Assembly (NCBI RefSeq): GCF_023008405.1
Contig: NZ_CP095376.1
Location: 2,380,001 to 2,444,000, forward strand
Direction of reading: 5' to 3'
Origin: Amycolatopsis sp. FBCC-B4732
GTDB lineage: Bacteria; Actinomycetota; Actinomycetes; Mycobacteriales; Pseudonocardiaceae
DNA: 64,000 nucleotides
The translations under genes were made by a program, and so were the position numbers. This document shows, piece after piece, positions 17,290 to 25,663 of this stretch; the first letter of the stretch is position 1, and every line of letters starts with the position of its first letter. A model generated the notes under the pieces. It made no database searches and was not told the DNA's origin. It saw nothing but the letters and a program-made list of their open reading frames with translations.

Positions 17290-18063
17290 ATGGATCAACT
17301 CGTGGATCGCACGATCGCCGCTCTCCGGGCCGAGCACGACGTGCTGGCCGAACTCACTCGTACGCTCACCGACGAGCAGCTGGCCGGTACCAGCGGTGCC
17401 GCGGAATGGACCGTCGCGCAGGCGCTTTCGCACCTCGGCAGCGGGGCCGAGATCGGCCTCGCGCCGATTCGCCGGGCCGCCGGGGAGACCGTCGACGCCG
17501 AAGACAACCAGACGATCTGGGCCCGCTGGGACTCGTCCACGCCGCGCGCGCAGGCCGAGGGCTTCCTGGAGCACAACGGGCGCTGGGTCGAAACGGTCGA
17601 GGCGCTCACGCCCGAGCAGCGTTCGTCGCTGACCGTCGACCTGGGGTTCCTGCCGGAGCCGGTGCCGCTGGTGACCGCGCTCGGGATGCGGCTCAGCGAG
17701 GTGGCCAACCACTCCTGGGACGTGCGCGTGGGCGTGGACCCGGACGCGCGGGTGGAAGCCGGCTCGGCCGAGGTGCTCCTCGACCTCCTCGCCGGGCCCG
17801 TCGGCTTCATGCTGAGCTTTCTCGCGAAGCCGGCCGAGCTGGCGAACCCGGTCTCCGTCGGGGTGCCGGGCGGCGGTCTCGTGATCGATGACGCCGTCAC
17901 CGTCGTACCGCACCTCGAGGCGCCGTCCGCGACGTTCGACGGGCCGGCGGAAGCCTTCGTCCGGCTGCTGAGCGGCCGGCTGAAGGCGCCGTACGACCAG
18001 GGTGTCACCGTCGAAGGTGCCGTCACGCTCGACGATCTGCGCCGCGTGTTTCCCGGTTTCTGA
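17290..18063 (+). CDS. DinB/maleylpyruvate-isomerase-N family protein
   Basis: This 257-residue protein has a four-helix DinB-like N-terminal domain of the mycothiol-dependent maleylpyruvate isomerase family. It shows the opening pattern ALRAEHDVLAELTRTLTDEQ, a possible metal histidine in ALSHLG (H48), and a second metal cluster in EVANHSWDVRVG (H141, D144). A smaller C-terminal domain follows. Such enzymes usually use mycothiol, the thiol of actinobacteria, for isomerase or transferase reactions; many are uncharacterised. It is a single gene, closed by a strong hairpin shared with the convergent hydrolase. Substrate unknown. Confidence 0.75.
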   Translation: MDQLVDRTIAALRAEHDVLAELTRTLTDEQLAGTSGAAEWTVAQALSHLGSGAEIGLAPIRRAAGETVDAEDNQTIWARWDSSTPRAQAEGFLEHNGRWVETVEALTPEQRSSLTVDLGFLPEPVPLVTALGMRLSEVANHSWDVRVGVDPDARVEAGSAEVLLDLLAGPVGFMLSFLAKPAELANPVSVGVPGGGLVIDDAVTVVPHLEAPSATFDGPAEAFVRLLSGRLKAPYDQGVTVEGAVTLDDLRRVFPGF

Positions 18064-18076
18064 TGGGCTGACCCAG

Positions 18077-18106
18077 GGGACGCCAGGCCGGGGAGCCTGG
18101 CGTCCC
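18077..18106. terminator. Bidirectional hairpin terminator between convergent genes
   Basis: A perfect 12-bp stem, GGGACGCCAGGC with GCCTGGCGTCCC and a six-base loop, fills the 49-bp gap between two convergent genes. It lacks a U-tract on either side, as is usual for high-GC actinobacteria. Confidence 0.8.
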
Positions 18107-18112
18107 GCCGGC

Positions 18113-18844
18113 TCACTTCAGGTGCCGGGCGAAGAAGCGGCTCCCGTCGTCGCCCTCGAAGGCCGGGACGCCGGTGTGGCCGCCCGTGTTGGCGTGCAAC
18201 GTCTTCTCCTTGGCGCCGAAGGCGTCGAAGAGGTCGAGCGCCAGCTGCCGGTCGTTGCCTTCGTCGTCCCACTGCAGCAGGACCAGCAACGGGGTGGTGA
18301 GCTGCCGGGCCTCCTCGATCATGCGGCGCGGCACGAAACTCCCGGCGAACAGGACGGCGGCCGCGATGCGCGGCTCGACCAGCGCCAGCCGGACGGCGAT
18401 GGCGAGCACGCCGCCGGCGAAGCCGACCGGGCCGTCGATCCCGGGCTGTGCGAGGAGGGCGTCGAGCGTGGCCCGCCATTCCGGCACGGCCTGGTCGACC
18501 AGCGGGAAGATGAGCCGCTCGACGATCTCGTCGCCGACCGGCTCGCCGGCCGCCAGCGCCTGACGCAGCTCGACGCGGGCTTCGTCGACGGCGGGGAGCC
18601 GGGGCCGGTCGCCGCTGCCGGGCAGCTCGATGGTGGCCGCGGCGTACCCGTCGGCGACGGAGTGCCGGGCCCGGGCCGCCAGCCGCGGGTACATCTTCCC
18701 CAGGCCGCCGGGGTGGCCGAGCAGGATCAGCGGAACCGGTCCGGCCGGGGACTCGGGCGTCCACAGGATGCCGGGGACGTCGCCGAGGGTGAATCCGCGC
18801 TCGAGGACGCCGTCGCCGAGGTGTTTTTCCGAGGTGAAGTGCAT
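18113..18844 (-). CDS. Alpha/beta-hydrolase-fold protein with alanine at the nucleophile position
   Basis: This 243-residue protein resembles the dienelactone-hydrolase side of the alpha/beta-hydrolase fold. It has the oxyanion segment LLGHPGGLGKMYPR, AATIELPGSGDRP, a nucleophile elbow at residues 141-145, and a late histidine in NTGGHTGVP. The elbow reads GFAGG: the codon at the expected serine is GCC, alanine (A143). Unless another residue substitutes, it should lack classical esterase chemistry and may be a binding or regulatory protein. The ATG sits behind GGAAGGC. It converges on the DinB-like gene. Confidence 0.7.
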   Translation of the reverse strand: MHFTSEKHLGDGVLERGFTLGDVPGILWTPESPAGPVPLILLGHPGGLGKMYPRLAARARHSVADGYAAATIELPGSGDRPRLPAVDEARVELRQALAAGEPVGDEIVERLIFPLVDQAVPEWRATLDALLAQPGIDGPVGFAGGVLAIAVRLALVEPRIAAAVLFAGSFVPRRMIEEARQLTTPLLVLLQWDDEGNDRQLALDLFDAFGAKEKTLHANTGGHTGVPAFEGDDGSRFFARHLK

Positions 18845-18889
18845 GGTCGTGCCTTCCGGGAGAGCTGCTGAACGGCGCTCCCGGGCGAC

Positions 18890-18940
18890 CTATCGCCCGA
18901 CCGTGACCCCGGAGGAGAGCACCCACGTCGTCTGGTTCAC
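18890..18940 (-). CDS. Possible 16-residue leader peptide
   Basis: A GTG with a strong GAGGAGGT sequence seven bases upstream opens a 17-codon frame, MNQTTWVLSSGVTVGR, which ends 45 bases before the ATG of the hydrolase-fold protein on the same strand. It could be a regulatory leader or a chance frame. No run of a single amino acid points to attenuation. Confidence 0.3.
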   Translation of the reverse strand: MNQTTWVLSSGVTVGR

Positions 18941-19042
18941 GGGTACCACCTCCTCGGTCTCTCGCACGGTCCCCGGGAAGGTAGCAGCGGCCATCGCGCG
19001 CCGCCACCGGTTTACGACCGCGCCGTCGGTCACGTTCGCCGG

Positions 19043-19654
19043 TCAGGGGTGGCGGCGCAGCCCGTCGAACGCCACCGCGACGACCGCGTCCGCGATCGCC
19101 GGTGGCGAAGTGCCGCCGCGCGGGCGGTACCACTCCGCGATCGAGTTGACCATGCCGAACAGCAGCCGCGCCGAGACGTCCGGGTCGATGTCGGGGCGCA
19201 GGTCACCGTCCGCGGCCGCCCGGGTCACCAGGTCCGCGACGATCCCGTCGAACTCCTTGCGGCGGGCCAGCGCCGCGCGTTCCACCTTGGTGTTGCCGCG
19301 GATGCGCAGGAGCAGCGTCACGAACGGGAGCTGGTCGACCAGGACGCCGACGCTCGCGCGCACGAGGTGTTCGAGCTGGTCGACGGCACGGCCCTCGAAC
19401 CCGGCCAGCGCGGCCGCTTCGGCGAAGAGGCCGTCGAGGGCGCGGTTCACCGCCAGGCGCAGCAGCTCGTCCTTGCTCGGCACGTGGTGGTAGATCGCCG
19501 ACTTCGAAATGCCGAGCTTGCGGGAGAGGTCTTCCATGCTGGTGCCGTCGAAGCCGCGTTCGGTGAACGCCGAAACCGCCACGCGCAGCAGGGATTCCAG
19601 GTCGTACCCGGGCCTGCCGCGCCGGGCGGTCCGGTTCGTCGCGGTGTCGGCCAT
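19043..19654 (-). CDS. TetR family transcriptional regulator
   Basis: This 203-residue repressor-type protein has an N-terminal helix-turn-helix (residues 15-65) with the family pattern AFTERGFDGTSMEDLSRKLG, then ISKSAIYHHVPSKDELL. The all-helical ligand domain includes RIRGNTKVERAALARRKEFD and a closing FGMVNSIAEWYRPRG, as in TetR proteins that control lipid or acyl-CoA genes. The start is the ATG of MADTATNRTARRG; the much longer open frame upstream runs antisense to other sequence. A fragment of a 3-hydroxyacyl-CoA dehydrogenase lies immediately upstream, which suggests the regulator once had a fatty-acid-metabolism neighbour. Confidence 0.85.
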   Translation of the reverse strand: MADTATNRTARRGRPGYDLESLLRVAVSAFTERGFDGTSMEDLSRKLGISKSAIYHHVPSKDELLRLAVNRALDGLFAEAAALAGFEGRAVDQLEHLVRASVGVLVDQLPFVTLLLRIRGNTKVERAALARRKEFDGIVADLVTRAAADGDLRPDIDPDVSARLLFGMVNSIAEWYRPRGGTSPPAIADAVVAVAFDGLRRHP

Positions 19655-19678
19655 GCCGCCATTCTCGCAAGGGCCACC

Positions 19679-19818
19679 GCCGGACCGGACGTCCGGACGG
19701 CGATCCCGGAGTACCCGCACGAGACGCCGGGCGAGCGGTTCGCGCCGTCGCGGCTGCTGCGGGACGAGGTGGCCGCGGGCGAGGCGGGCCGCAAGACGGG
19801 ACAGGACTTCCACAGCCG
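19679..19818 (+). pseudogene. C-terminal fragment of a 3-hydroxyacyl-CoA dehydrogenase
   Basis: The plus-strand reading AGPDVRTAIPEYPHETPGER, then FAPSRLLRDEVAAGEAGRKT and GQDF, follows the C-terminal domain of 3-hydroxybutyryl-CoA dehydrogenases (AGLDVxLAIxExLHETxGxRFxPxxLLRxxVxxGxLGRKTGxGFYD) almost position by position. The nucleotide-binding domain is absent and the terminal GFYD has become QDFH. It is a leftover about 45 codons long in the gap between the TetR gene and the CHAT operon. Confidence 0.7.
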
Positions 19819-19889
19819 GCAGCAGCCGCGGCGCCTCGTCGTGGACCGGCCGCCGTCGCCGTCTCGTAAAGTACGGGGAGAGCGAGGGG

Positions 19890-21188
19890 GTGGCGGTGGC
19901 CGGATCGGGGGGTGCGCGGCTGCGGTCGGCCGTGCTCGCCGCCGCTTGGGCCGGCATTCCCGGGGTCGAAGTCCTGTCGGCCGCTGACGGCGGGCCGCTG
20001 ACGCGCACCGTCAAGAAGATCATCGATCCGCTGGTCGTGCGCACCGCCGCGCGGCCGCGGCTGGGGCGGCCGCTGCTCGAACCGGCCGAGGCGGCGGAGC
20101 TGACCGCGCTGGTCGTCGCCGACGCCCCGCGGTTGCGGGCGACCGCCGCGTGGTTCACGCACCTCAAGCGGCAGCGGCGGGCCCTGCGCATCACCGCCGG
20201 CGACGTCCAGGACGTCTGCTTCCCCCTGGCCTACGAACTGGCGACCGGGTCCGGCGCACCCGGGCCGGACGCGCCGGAGACCGCCGCGGCCGCACTGCGC
20301 GAGCTGCACGGCGACGGCGAGGAAGCCGGCGTCGCGCGGCTCGCCGCGTACCTGGCCGATCCCCGGGTGGCGGCCGGCCTCACGACCCGGCTTCAGCGGC
20401 ACTGGCAGGACGGGACCGATCCCGTTCTCGCGCCCGAAGCCGCCGTGGCGCTGCTCGACGCCTTCGCGGACGACCTCGGCGACGACGCCTGGCGCGCGCT
20501 CGAAGGCTCCGCCGCCGGGCACGCCCTGGGACTCGCTTTGCGGCGTCCCGGCGGCGTCGAAGCGGTCCCCGGTTCGCCGGAACTCGGGCTGCAGCGCGGC
20601 GATCGCACCGCCGTGCCCCCGCTGCGGCGCCGCGACGAAACCGGGCCCGAGCTGCTCGAACGCAGTGTCGAACGCCGGGTGCGTGCCACCCTGCGGCGGC
20701 TTCCCGCGGACGAACGCGGTGGCGTGCACACCCTGGTCGACGACGAGCTCGCCCGCGCCGCCGCCGGGTTCGGGCTCGGCCTGCCCGCGCTGGCCACCTG
20801 CTTCGCGCTCGGCGTCGTCCTCGCGCCCGCGCTGCGGCCGCTCGACGGTGGTGCGCCCGGTGCGTCCGCGTTCGCCCGGCAGCTCACCGCCCAGGTCGCG
20901 CGCGAGGGGTACGTGCTGCACGCCCGCCGGGCGCTGGCCGGCACCACGCCGCTCACCCCGCGGCCGGACCCCGAGCTCGTGCGCGACCTGCGGGAGTTCG
21001 CCAAGCAGTTCCTCGGCCGGCTGTGGATCCGGCTGCACGGCTTCGACGTCCGCGGCGAGCTCCCGGCCGGCGCCGGCGACGTCCGGGACCTCGTCACCGG
21101 CGTCGTCCGCTCCACCTCGCTGGACCTGCGGACGAAGGTGCGCCGCGCGCTCGTGGCCCGGCTGCCGGACCTGGAGGCCGTGTCGTGA
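19890..21188 (+). CDS. Hypothetical protein, first gene of a CHAT-protease operon
   Basis: I do not recognise this 432-residue protein. It is predicted to be almost wholly alpha-helical, alanine-, leucine- and arginine-rich, with no signal peptide or Walker motif. Recognisable blocks are TVKKIIDPLVVRTA near residue 40, WFTHLKRQRRALRITAGDVQD near 90 and EFAKQFLGRLWIRLHGFDVRGEL near 375. I chose the GTG at 19890, behind GAGCGAGGG, because the upstream reading overlaps the dehydrogenase fragment and antisense TetR. Its stop overlaps the start of the next gene by four bases (GTGA), so the two are coupled. It is probably a component of a CHAT-dependent response system; its function is unknown. Confidence 0.65.
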   Translation: MAVAGSGGARLRSAVLAAAWAGIPGVEVLSAADGGPLTRTVKKIIDPLVVRTAARPRLGRPLLEPAEAAELTALVVADAPRLRATAAWFTHLKRQRRALRITAGDVQDVCFPLAYELATGSGAPGPDAPETAAAALRELHGDGEEAGVARLAAYLADPRVAAGLTTRLQRHWQDGTDPVLAPEAAVALLDAFADDLGDDAWRALEGSAAGHALGLALRRPGGVEAVPGSPELGLQRGDRTAVPPLRRRDETGPELLERSVERRVRATLRRLPADERGGVHTLVDDELARAAAGFGLGLPALATCFALGVVLAPALRPLDGGAPGASAFARQLTAQVAREGYVLHARRALAGTTPLTPRPDPELVRDLREFAKQFLGRLWIRLHGFDVRGELPAGAGDVRDLVTGVVRSTSLDLRTKVRRALVARLPDLEAVS

Positions 21189-22189
21189 CGCACCCGGTGC
21201 ACACCCCCGTCGTCGCGGCGGACGGCGGCCTCATCCGGTTCGCGCTGGCCGACCTGCTCGCCGGGGCGCCCGCGACGATGCGCGTCGAGCTGAGCGACGC
21301 CGCCGCCGCGGAACCGTGGCTGACGCGGCTCGTCGGCGAAGAGCACACGCTCGCGGCCCTCACCGCCGGGCACGTCGAGGTGCCGGCGCGGCCGGAACTG
21401 GCCGCGCTCGCGCTGCTCCTGTGGGCCCGCCGGTGGTGGCCCGCGAGCCCGGTCCTCGGCGTGCCGTCCCTGGACCCGGCGCTGCTGGACCTGGAAACCG
21501 CCGTCGCGACGACGGCCGTGGCCGAAGGCGTGCTCGACGGCTTCGAGGCCACGCCGGGGGAGCTGTTCGACGCCGCCGCGGAAGGACTCGCGGCAACCGC
21601 GGTTCCCGGCGAAGTCCGGGACCTGTGCCATCGGCTGTCCGCCTGGTTCGACGACCGGGACGACGTCGTGCGCGCCGAAGCCGCGGCCGGACTGGCCGCC
21701 GCCGTCTCGCCGGGACAGCGGGCGTACGCCCTGGCCGCGGGTTCCTCAGGAAGCCTGTCCGCGGAAGGGATCGTGGCCGGAGGCCGGACGAGCGTCGACT
21801 GGGCCCGGGTGCCGCCGGGGATCCTCGACGCCGCGGAGGACACCGTGACCTGGCGGATCGTCGCCGCGCCGACCGCCACCCGGCTGGAAGTCGAGGTCGC
21901 CGGAGCTTTCGCCGATGCGGCCCTCACGGCGTTCGCCACCCGTGACGGCGAGGTCGTCGCGGAAGTCCCCTTGCGGCTGGGTGCCGGGTACTTCGCCGGT
22001 GCGGCGGACCTGACCGGCGATGTCCACATCGGACTCGTCGTCGGCGTGACGGCCGAGGGCATCATCGGGACGACGCGGGAAGACCGGGCCGACGTGGTCG
22101 CGCTCGTCCGGGCCCGCGAGGCGGTGCCGCCGGAAGCCCGGACGCTGGCCGAGCGGGCAGCGGTCGCGGCCGACGGTGAGGAGTTCTGA
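21185..22189 (+). CDS. Hypothetical protein, second gene of a CHAT-protease operon
   Basis: This 334-residue protein has no family I recognise. Residues 1-200 are helical and alanine-rich. The C-terminal part (about 215-310) looks like a beta-sandwich, with alternating strands TVTWRIVAAPTATRLEVEVAGAF, EVVAEVPLRLGAGYFAGAADL and VHIGLVVGVTAEG, ending in an acidic tail. No signal peptide, membrane helix or catalytic motif is seen. The GTG start overlaps the previous stop, and the next gene follows after one base, so all three are co-translated. It may be an adaptor or sensor for the CHAT protease, inferred from linkage only. Confidence 0.65.
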   Translation: MTHPVHTPVVAADGGLIRFALADLLAGAPATMRVELSDAAAAEPWLTRLVGEEHTLAALTAGHVEVPARPELAALALLLWARRWWPASPVLGVPSLDPALLDLETAVATTAVAEGVLDGFEATPGELFDAAAEGLAATAVPGEVRDLCHRLSAWFDDRDDVVRAEAAAGLAAAVSPGQRAYALAAGSSGSLSAEGIVAGGRTSVDWARVPPGILDAAEDTVTWRIVAAPTATRLEVEVAGAFADAALTAFATRDGEVVAEVPLRLGAGYFAGAADLTGDVHIGLVVGVTAEGIIGTTREDRADVVALVRAREAVPPEARTLAERAAVAADGEEF

Positions 22190-22190
22190 C

Positions 22191-25184
22191 GTGCTCGTCG
22201 GCCTGCCGCCGCCGCTCAACCCGCCGGACCGGCCGCTGCCCGCCGAACTGGCGGGGGCCGGCTCGCACGGCTACAACTGCCGGTGCGTGGCGCGGCACTT
22301 CGGCCTCGACCCGGCGCCGTACGGCGAATTGCCGGCGTGCTCGCTCACCGAAGCCGAGTACCGGCAGCTGCTCGGCGACGCCTCCGAGGCCCAGCAGCGG
22401 GCGAAGGGGCTCGCCGCGGCGCGGGACTTCGCGGGCGCGCACCAGGAATACGCCCGGTTGCGGCAGTTCGCGCAGCGGCTCGACCGGACCGACCTCGAAC
22501 TGGCCGCCGTCAGCGATCTGGCGACCCTCCGCTACGCCGCGGGTGACCTGCGCACCGCCCGGCAGTGCGCCGAGGCCGTGCTGGCCGCCTTCCCGGTGAG
22601 CGCGGCCGCGGCCGTCCACTTCGGACAGTACGCCGAGCTGCGGATGGTCGAAGGATCCCGTGAGGTCGCCGACCGCGTGCTGATCTCATTGTCCACAGAG
22701 GAGGGTGACGTCGGCCGCGCCCGCGAATTGATCGCGGGCCAGCGGCACCGGGCGGCGCTGCGCAAGGCGGCCGGGCCGGGGCAGTACCCGCCCGAGCTGC
22801 TCGACCCGCACGGTACCGACGAGCTGGAGCTGCGCATCCTCGACGTGCGCGTCCAGGTGGCGGCGGGTGACCCGGCCGGCGCGCTGGCCGCGCTCGAAGA
22901 AATCCTCGCCGCGCTCGAAACCCTCCCCGGCGGAGCCCGCGACCAGGTCGTGTCGCTGCAGGTGATGGCGCGCGCCGAACGCGCCCGCCTCCGCCGAGCC
23001 GGCGGCGAGAACGCGGACGCGCGGGCCGACCTGGTCCGGCTCGACGCCCAGCACGAAGGCGCGAAGTTCGCCATCGACCTCGCCGCGGACCGCGCGCTGG
23101 GCGGCGACTTCCCGGGCGCGGTCGCGGCGATCGTCGCCGCCCGCGACGCCCTCGCGGCCACCGGCGCGACCGGTGACGTGGCGGAGGCGAGCCACGCGCT
23201 GGGCACGCTCCTGCTGCTCGCGGGCGACCCCCGCCAGGCTCGCGACCAGTTCGAGCACGCCGGGCAGCTCTGGAGGGCCAACGGCGACACGCCGGGCCTG
23301 CGCCGGCTCGACGTCGCGCTGGCCCGGTGCGCGGCCGCCGAGGGGGACTGGGCGACGGCGGAGGAGCACGTGACGCGCGCGCGGGCGTCCGGGGAGTGGC
23401 TGCAGCGCCTGCACACCGACTTCGTGGCGGCGACGATCGGCTTCGCCCGCGGCGAGGACCTGCCTGCGGTGCTGGATCTGCTGCTCCCGGTGGCGCTGGC
23501 GGCGGCGGACTACCGCTTCGAGTTCGCGTCGCCGCGGGCGCGCACGGCGTGGGCCCGCGACGTCGCGGGCCCGGCGACCGAACTGCTGATGACACTGCTG
23601 GCCCGGCTGAAGGAGCCGAGGCTGGCCGCGGAGCTGATCGAGCGCACCTGCGCGGTCGGCGCGTACACCGGCACCGGGGCACCCACGCTCGACCTGACCG
23701 GCACTCTGCCCGTCCCCGAGCCGGCCCCGCCCGCCGCCGGGCTTCCGCTGGCCGCGCTGGGTTCGGTCACAGCGTCGCTGCCGCTGCGGCTCGCCCCGCC
23801 GCCCGCGCTGCGCTGGTCGCCGGACTCGCCGATGGAGCTCGACCGCTGGCTCGACGTCGCCGCCGAGCGGTACGGCTCGCCCCGCCCGGCCGCCGGACCC
23901 GTCACGACGTGGCCCGCCGCGGAGCCCGGGCGCGAGACGTTCCTCCTGCGTTACGCCGACGCGGGCCACACCCACCTCAGCTGGCGGACCACCGGGGACC
24001 TCGGCACCGTGCACGTCCACCCGATCGGCGCCGCACTGGTCGCGACGGCTTGCGAGGTCCTGGCCGCCGCCTCGCCGACCCCGCGCGCGGGGGAGAGCGT
24101 CGCCGACGCCGTCCGGCGCTCCCTGGGTGCGGACGCCTTCGGTGGCTTCGCGGGCGAACAGCGCCTGGCCCGGGTGCTCGCGCTCAACCTGCTGCCCGCC
24201 GACCTCGTCGCGCGGCTGCGGGCGGCTGCCGCGGGTGGCCGGCGTCCGCTCCTGCGCGTGCAGCCCTCGCCCAGCCTCGCCGCGGTGCCGTGGGGCCTGC
24301 TCGCCCTGCCCGACCGCCGTCCGGACCATGTGCTGGAACCGGGCGAGGAAGGCACGTGCTTCGACGGCGACGAGCGTGTCCTCGACATCGCCGACGTCTC
24401 CCTGCTCGCGCCCGCCGGGATCCCGCGCCGCCTGCCGCGCGCCGCCGAGGGGCCGCCGGTGTACGTGCTCGACCCGCGGATCCCCGGCCAGAGCGCGTTC
24501 GGGGAGCTGGGTTCGGTGCTCGGCAAGCAGGAGCCGGCGTCGCCGCTGATCCGCCACCTGGACGCGCGGCTCGCTGCCGGTCCGGTCCGGCCGGCGGCCG
24601 AGCGCGGGCTCGACCTGGTCCGCCGCACCGACACCGACCGGCGGCTGCTCGCCCGGCTGCTGGCCGAGCCGTGTTCGCGGCTGGTGTTCGCCGGGCACGT
24701 CAGCCTGGTCCGCGACGAGCACGGCGCACAGACGGCGCTGCACCTGTCCTGCCCGGCCGAACTGCCCGGCACGGCGGACCCGATCGGGGCGCACCGCCCG
24801 TTCACCGCCGCCGACCTCGCCCTGTCCGGAGTGGCCGCGATGCCGGCACGGGTGGCGCTGATCGGCTGCGCCAGCGCAAGCGACTTCGGCCTGCCCGAGC
24901 CGTTCGGCGTGCTGCTCGCGGCGGTCGCGGCCGGAGCGAACCTGGTGGCCGCGACGGTATGGGCGCTCCCGACGTCGGCGGCGGTGCCCGGCGCGGACCC
25001 GATGGCCGAGCTGGTGATCGCGGTCGACACCGCGCTCGGCGGCGATGATCCGGTGGCCGAGCTGTGCGCGTGGCAGCGCTCCCGGCTCGCGCGGTGGCGT
25101 GAGCGGCCGGAGTCGGCGTGTTCGCCGGTCTTTTGGGCGGGGGTGACCTGTCTCGATGCTTCCGATGACGGGCAGGCCTGGTGA
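22191..25184 (+). CDS. TPR-CHAT (caspase-like) protease
   Basis: This 997-residue protein starts at a GTG with GAGGAG eight bases upstream. Residues about 50-480 are TPR-like helical repeats (for example ALGTLLLLAGDPRQARDQFE and ALARCAAAEGDWATAEEHV). The C-terminal third (about 660-990) is a CHAT domain: LAAVPWGLLALPD, then the catalytic histidine in VFAGHVS (H836) and the cysteine in VALIGCASAS (C893), followed by FGVLLAAVAAGANLVAATVW and the closing SPVFWAGVTC. CHAT proteases belong to the caspase clan and act in regulated proteolysis and defence; the TPR part normally receives a signal or partner. The two upstream proteins are the likely partners. Decayed copies of its last 45 codons follow it. 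Confidence 0.85.
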   Translation: MLVGLPPPLNPPDRPLPAELAGAGSHGYNCRCVARHFGLDPAPYGELPACSLTEAEYRQLLGDASEAQQRAKGLAAARDFAGAHQEYARLRQFAQRLDRTDLELAAVSDLATLRYAAGDLRTARQCAEAVLAAFPVSAAAAVHFGQYAELRMVEGSREVADRVLISLSTEEGDVGRARELIAGQRHRAALRKAAGPGQYPPELLDPHGTDELELRILDVRVQVAAGDPAGALAALEEILAALETLPGGARDQVVSLQVMARAERARLRRAGGENADARADLVRLDAQHEGAKFAIDLAADRALGGDFPGAVAAIVAARDALAATGATGDVAEASHALGTLLLLAGDPRQARDQFEHAGQLWRANGDTPGLRRLDVALARCAAAEGDWATAEEHVTRARASGEWLQRLHTDFVAATIGFARGEDLPAVLDLLLPVALAAADYRFEFASPRARTAWARDVAGPATELLMTLLARLKEPRLAAELIERTCAVGAYTGTGAPTLDLTGTLPVPEPAPPAAGLPLAALGSVTASLPLRLAPPPALRWSPDSPMELDRWLDVAAERYGSPRPAAGPVTTWPAAEPGRETFLLRYADAGHTHLSWRTTGDLGTVHVHPIGAALVATACEVLAAASPTPRAGESVADAVRRSLGADAFGGFAGEQRLARVLALNLLPADLVARLRAAAAGGRRPLLRVQPSPSLAAVPWGLLALPDRRPDHVLEPGEEGTCFDGDERVLDIADVSLLAPAGIPRRLPRAAEGPPVYVLDPRIPGQSAFGELGSVLGKQEPASPLIRHLDARLAAGPVRPAAERGLDLVRRTDTDRRLLARLLAEPCSRLVFAGHVSLVRDEHGAQTALHLSCPAELPGTADPIGAHRPFTAADLALSGVAAMPARVALIGCASASDFGLPEPFGVLLAAVAAGANLVAATVWALPTSAAVPGADPMAELVIAVDTALGGDDPVAELCAWQRSRLARWRERPESACSPVFWAGVTCLDASDDGQAW

Positions 25185-25600
25185 TCGTGGTCGGTGGCGG
25201 GTGGCCCGGTCGCCGAGCTGCGCACCTGGCTTGCGGGGTGGTGTGAGCAGCCGGAGCTGTTTGCCTGTCTTTCCGGTGGCGTTGACCGGCCTGGACATCG
25301 CCGGCGACCGGAATCCTGGTGAGCGCGCTGGGTGGCGTCGACCCGGTCGCCGAGCTGCGTTCCCGGCTCGCGCGGTGGCGTGAGCGGCCGGAGTCGGCGT
25401 GTTCGCCGGTCTTTTGGGCGGGGTTGACCTGTCTCGATGCTTCCGATGACGGGCAGGCCTGGTGATCGTGGTCGGTGGCGGGTGGCCCGGTCGCTGAGCT
25501 GCGCACCGGCTCGCGCGGTGGCGTGAGCAGCCGGAGCCAGTCCGCTCACCCGTCCTCCGAGCGGCGCTGACCTGACCAAACACCTCCGGCGACGGGCAAA
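25081..25600 (+). repeat. Degenerate tandem copies of the CHAT gene's 3' end
   Basis: The gene's terminal segment (25081-25227, spanning the stop) recurs at 25362-25508, 281 bp later, nearly identical across about 147 bp with two or so mismatches. A more diverged copy lies between (about 25201-25330: AELRTWLAGWCEQPELFACL) and a fourth, frame-broken copy follows (about 25505-25600). Each encodes the motif PVAELxxxxxRLARWREQPE, then SxVFWAGxTCLDASDDGQAW. The sequence between 25185 and 25663 therefore contains no gene, only repeats of the CHAT C-terminus. Confidence 0.85.
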
Positions 25601-25663
25601 CCTGGGTTCGGTAGCACCACGGGCCGCCGAAGCTGTGCACATCGCACAGAGAGGCAGGAGCCC

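Noticed and set aside
19685..19696. CCGGACGTCCGG palindrome upstream of the TetR gene as its operator
   Set aside because: It falls inside the dehydrogenase remnant and is only 12 bp of GC-rich sequence, so it may be chance.
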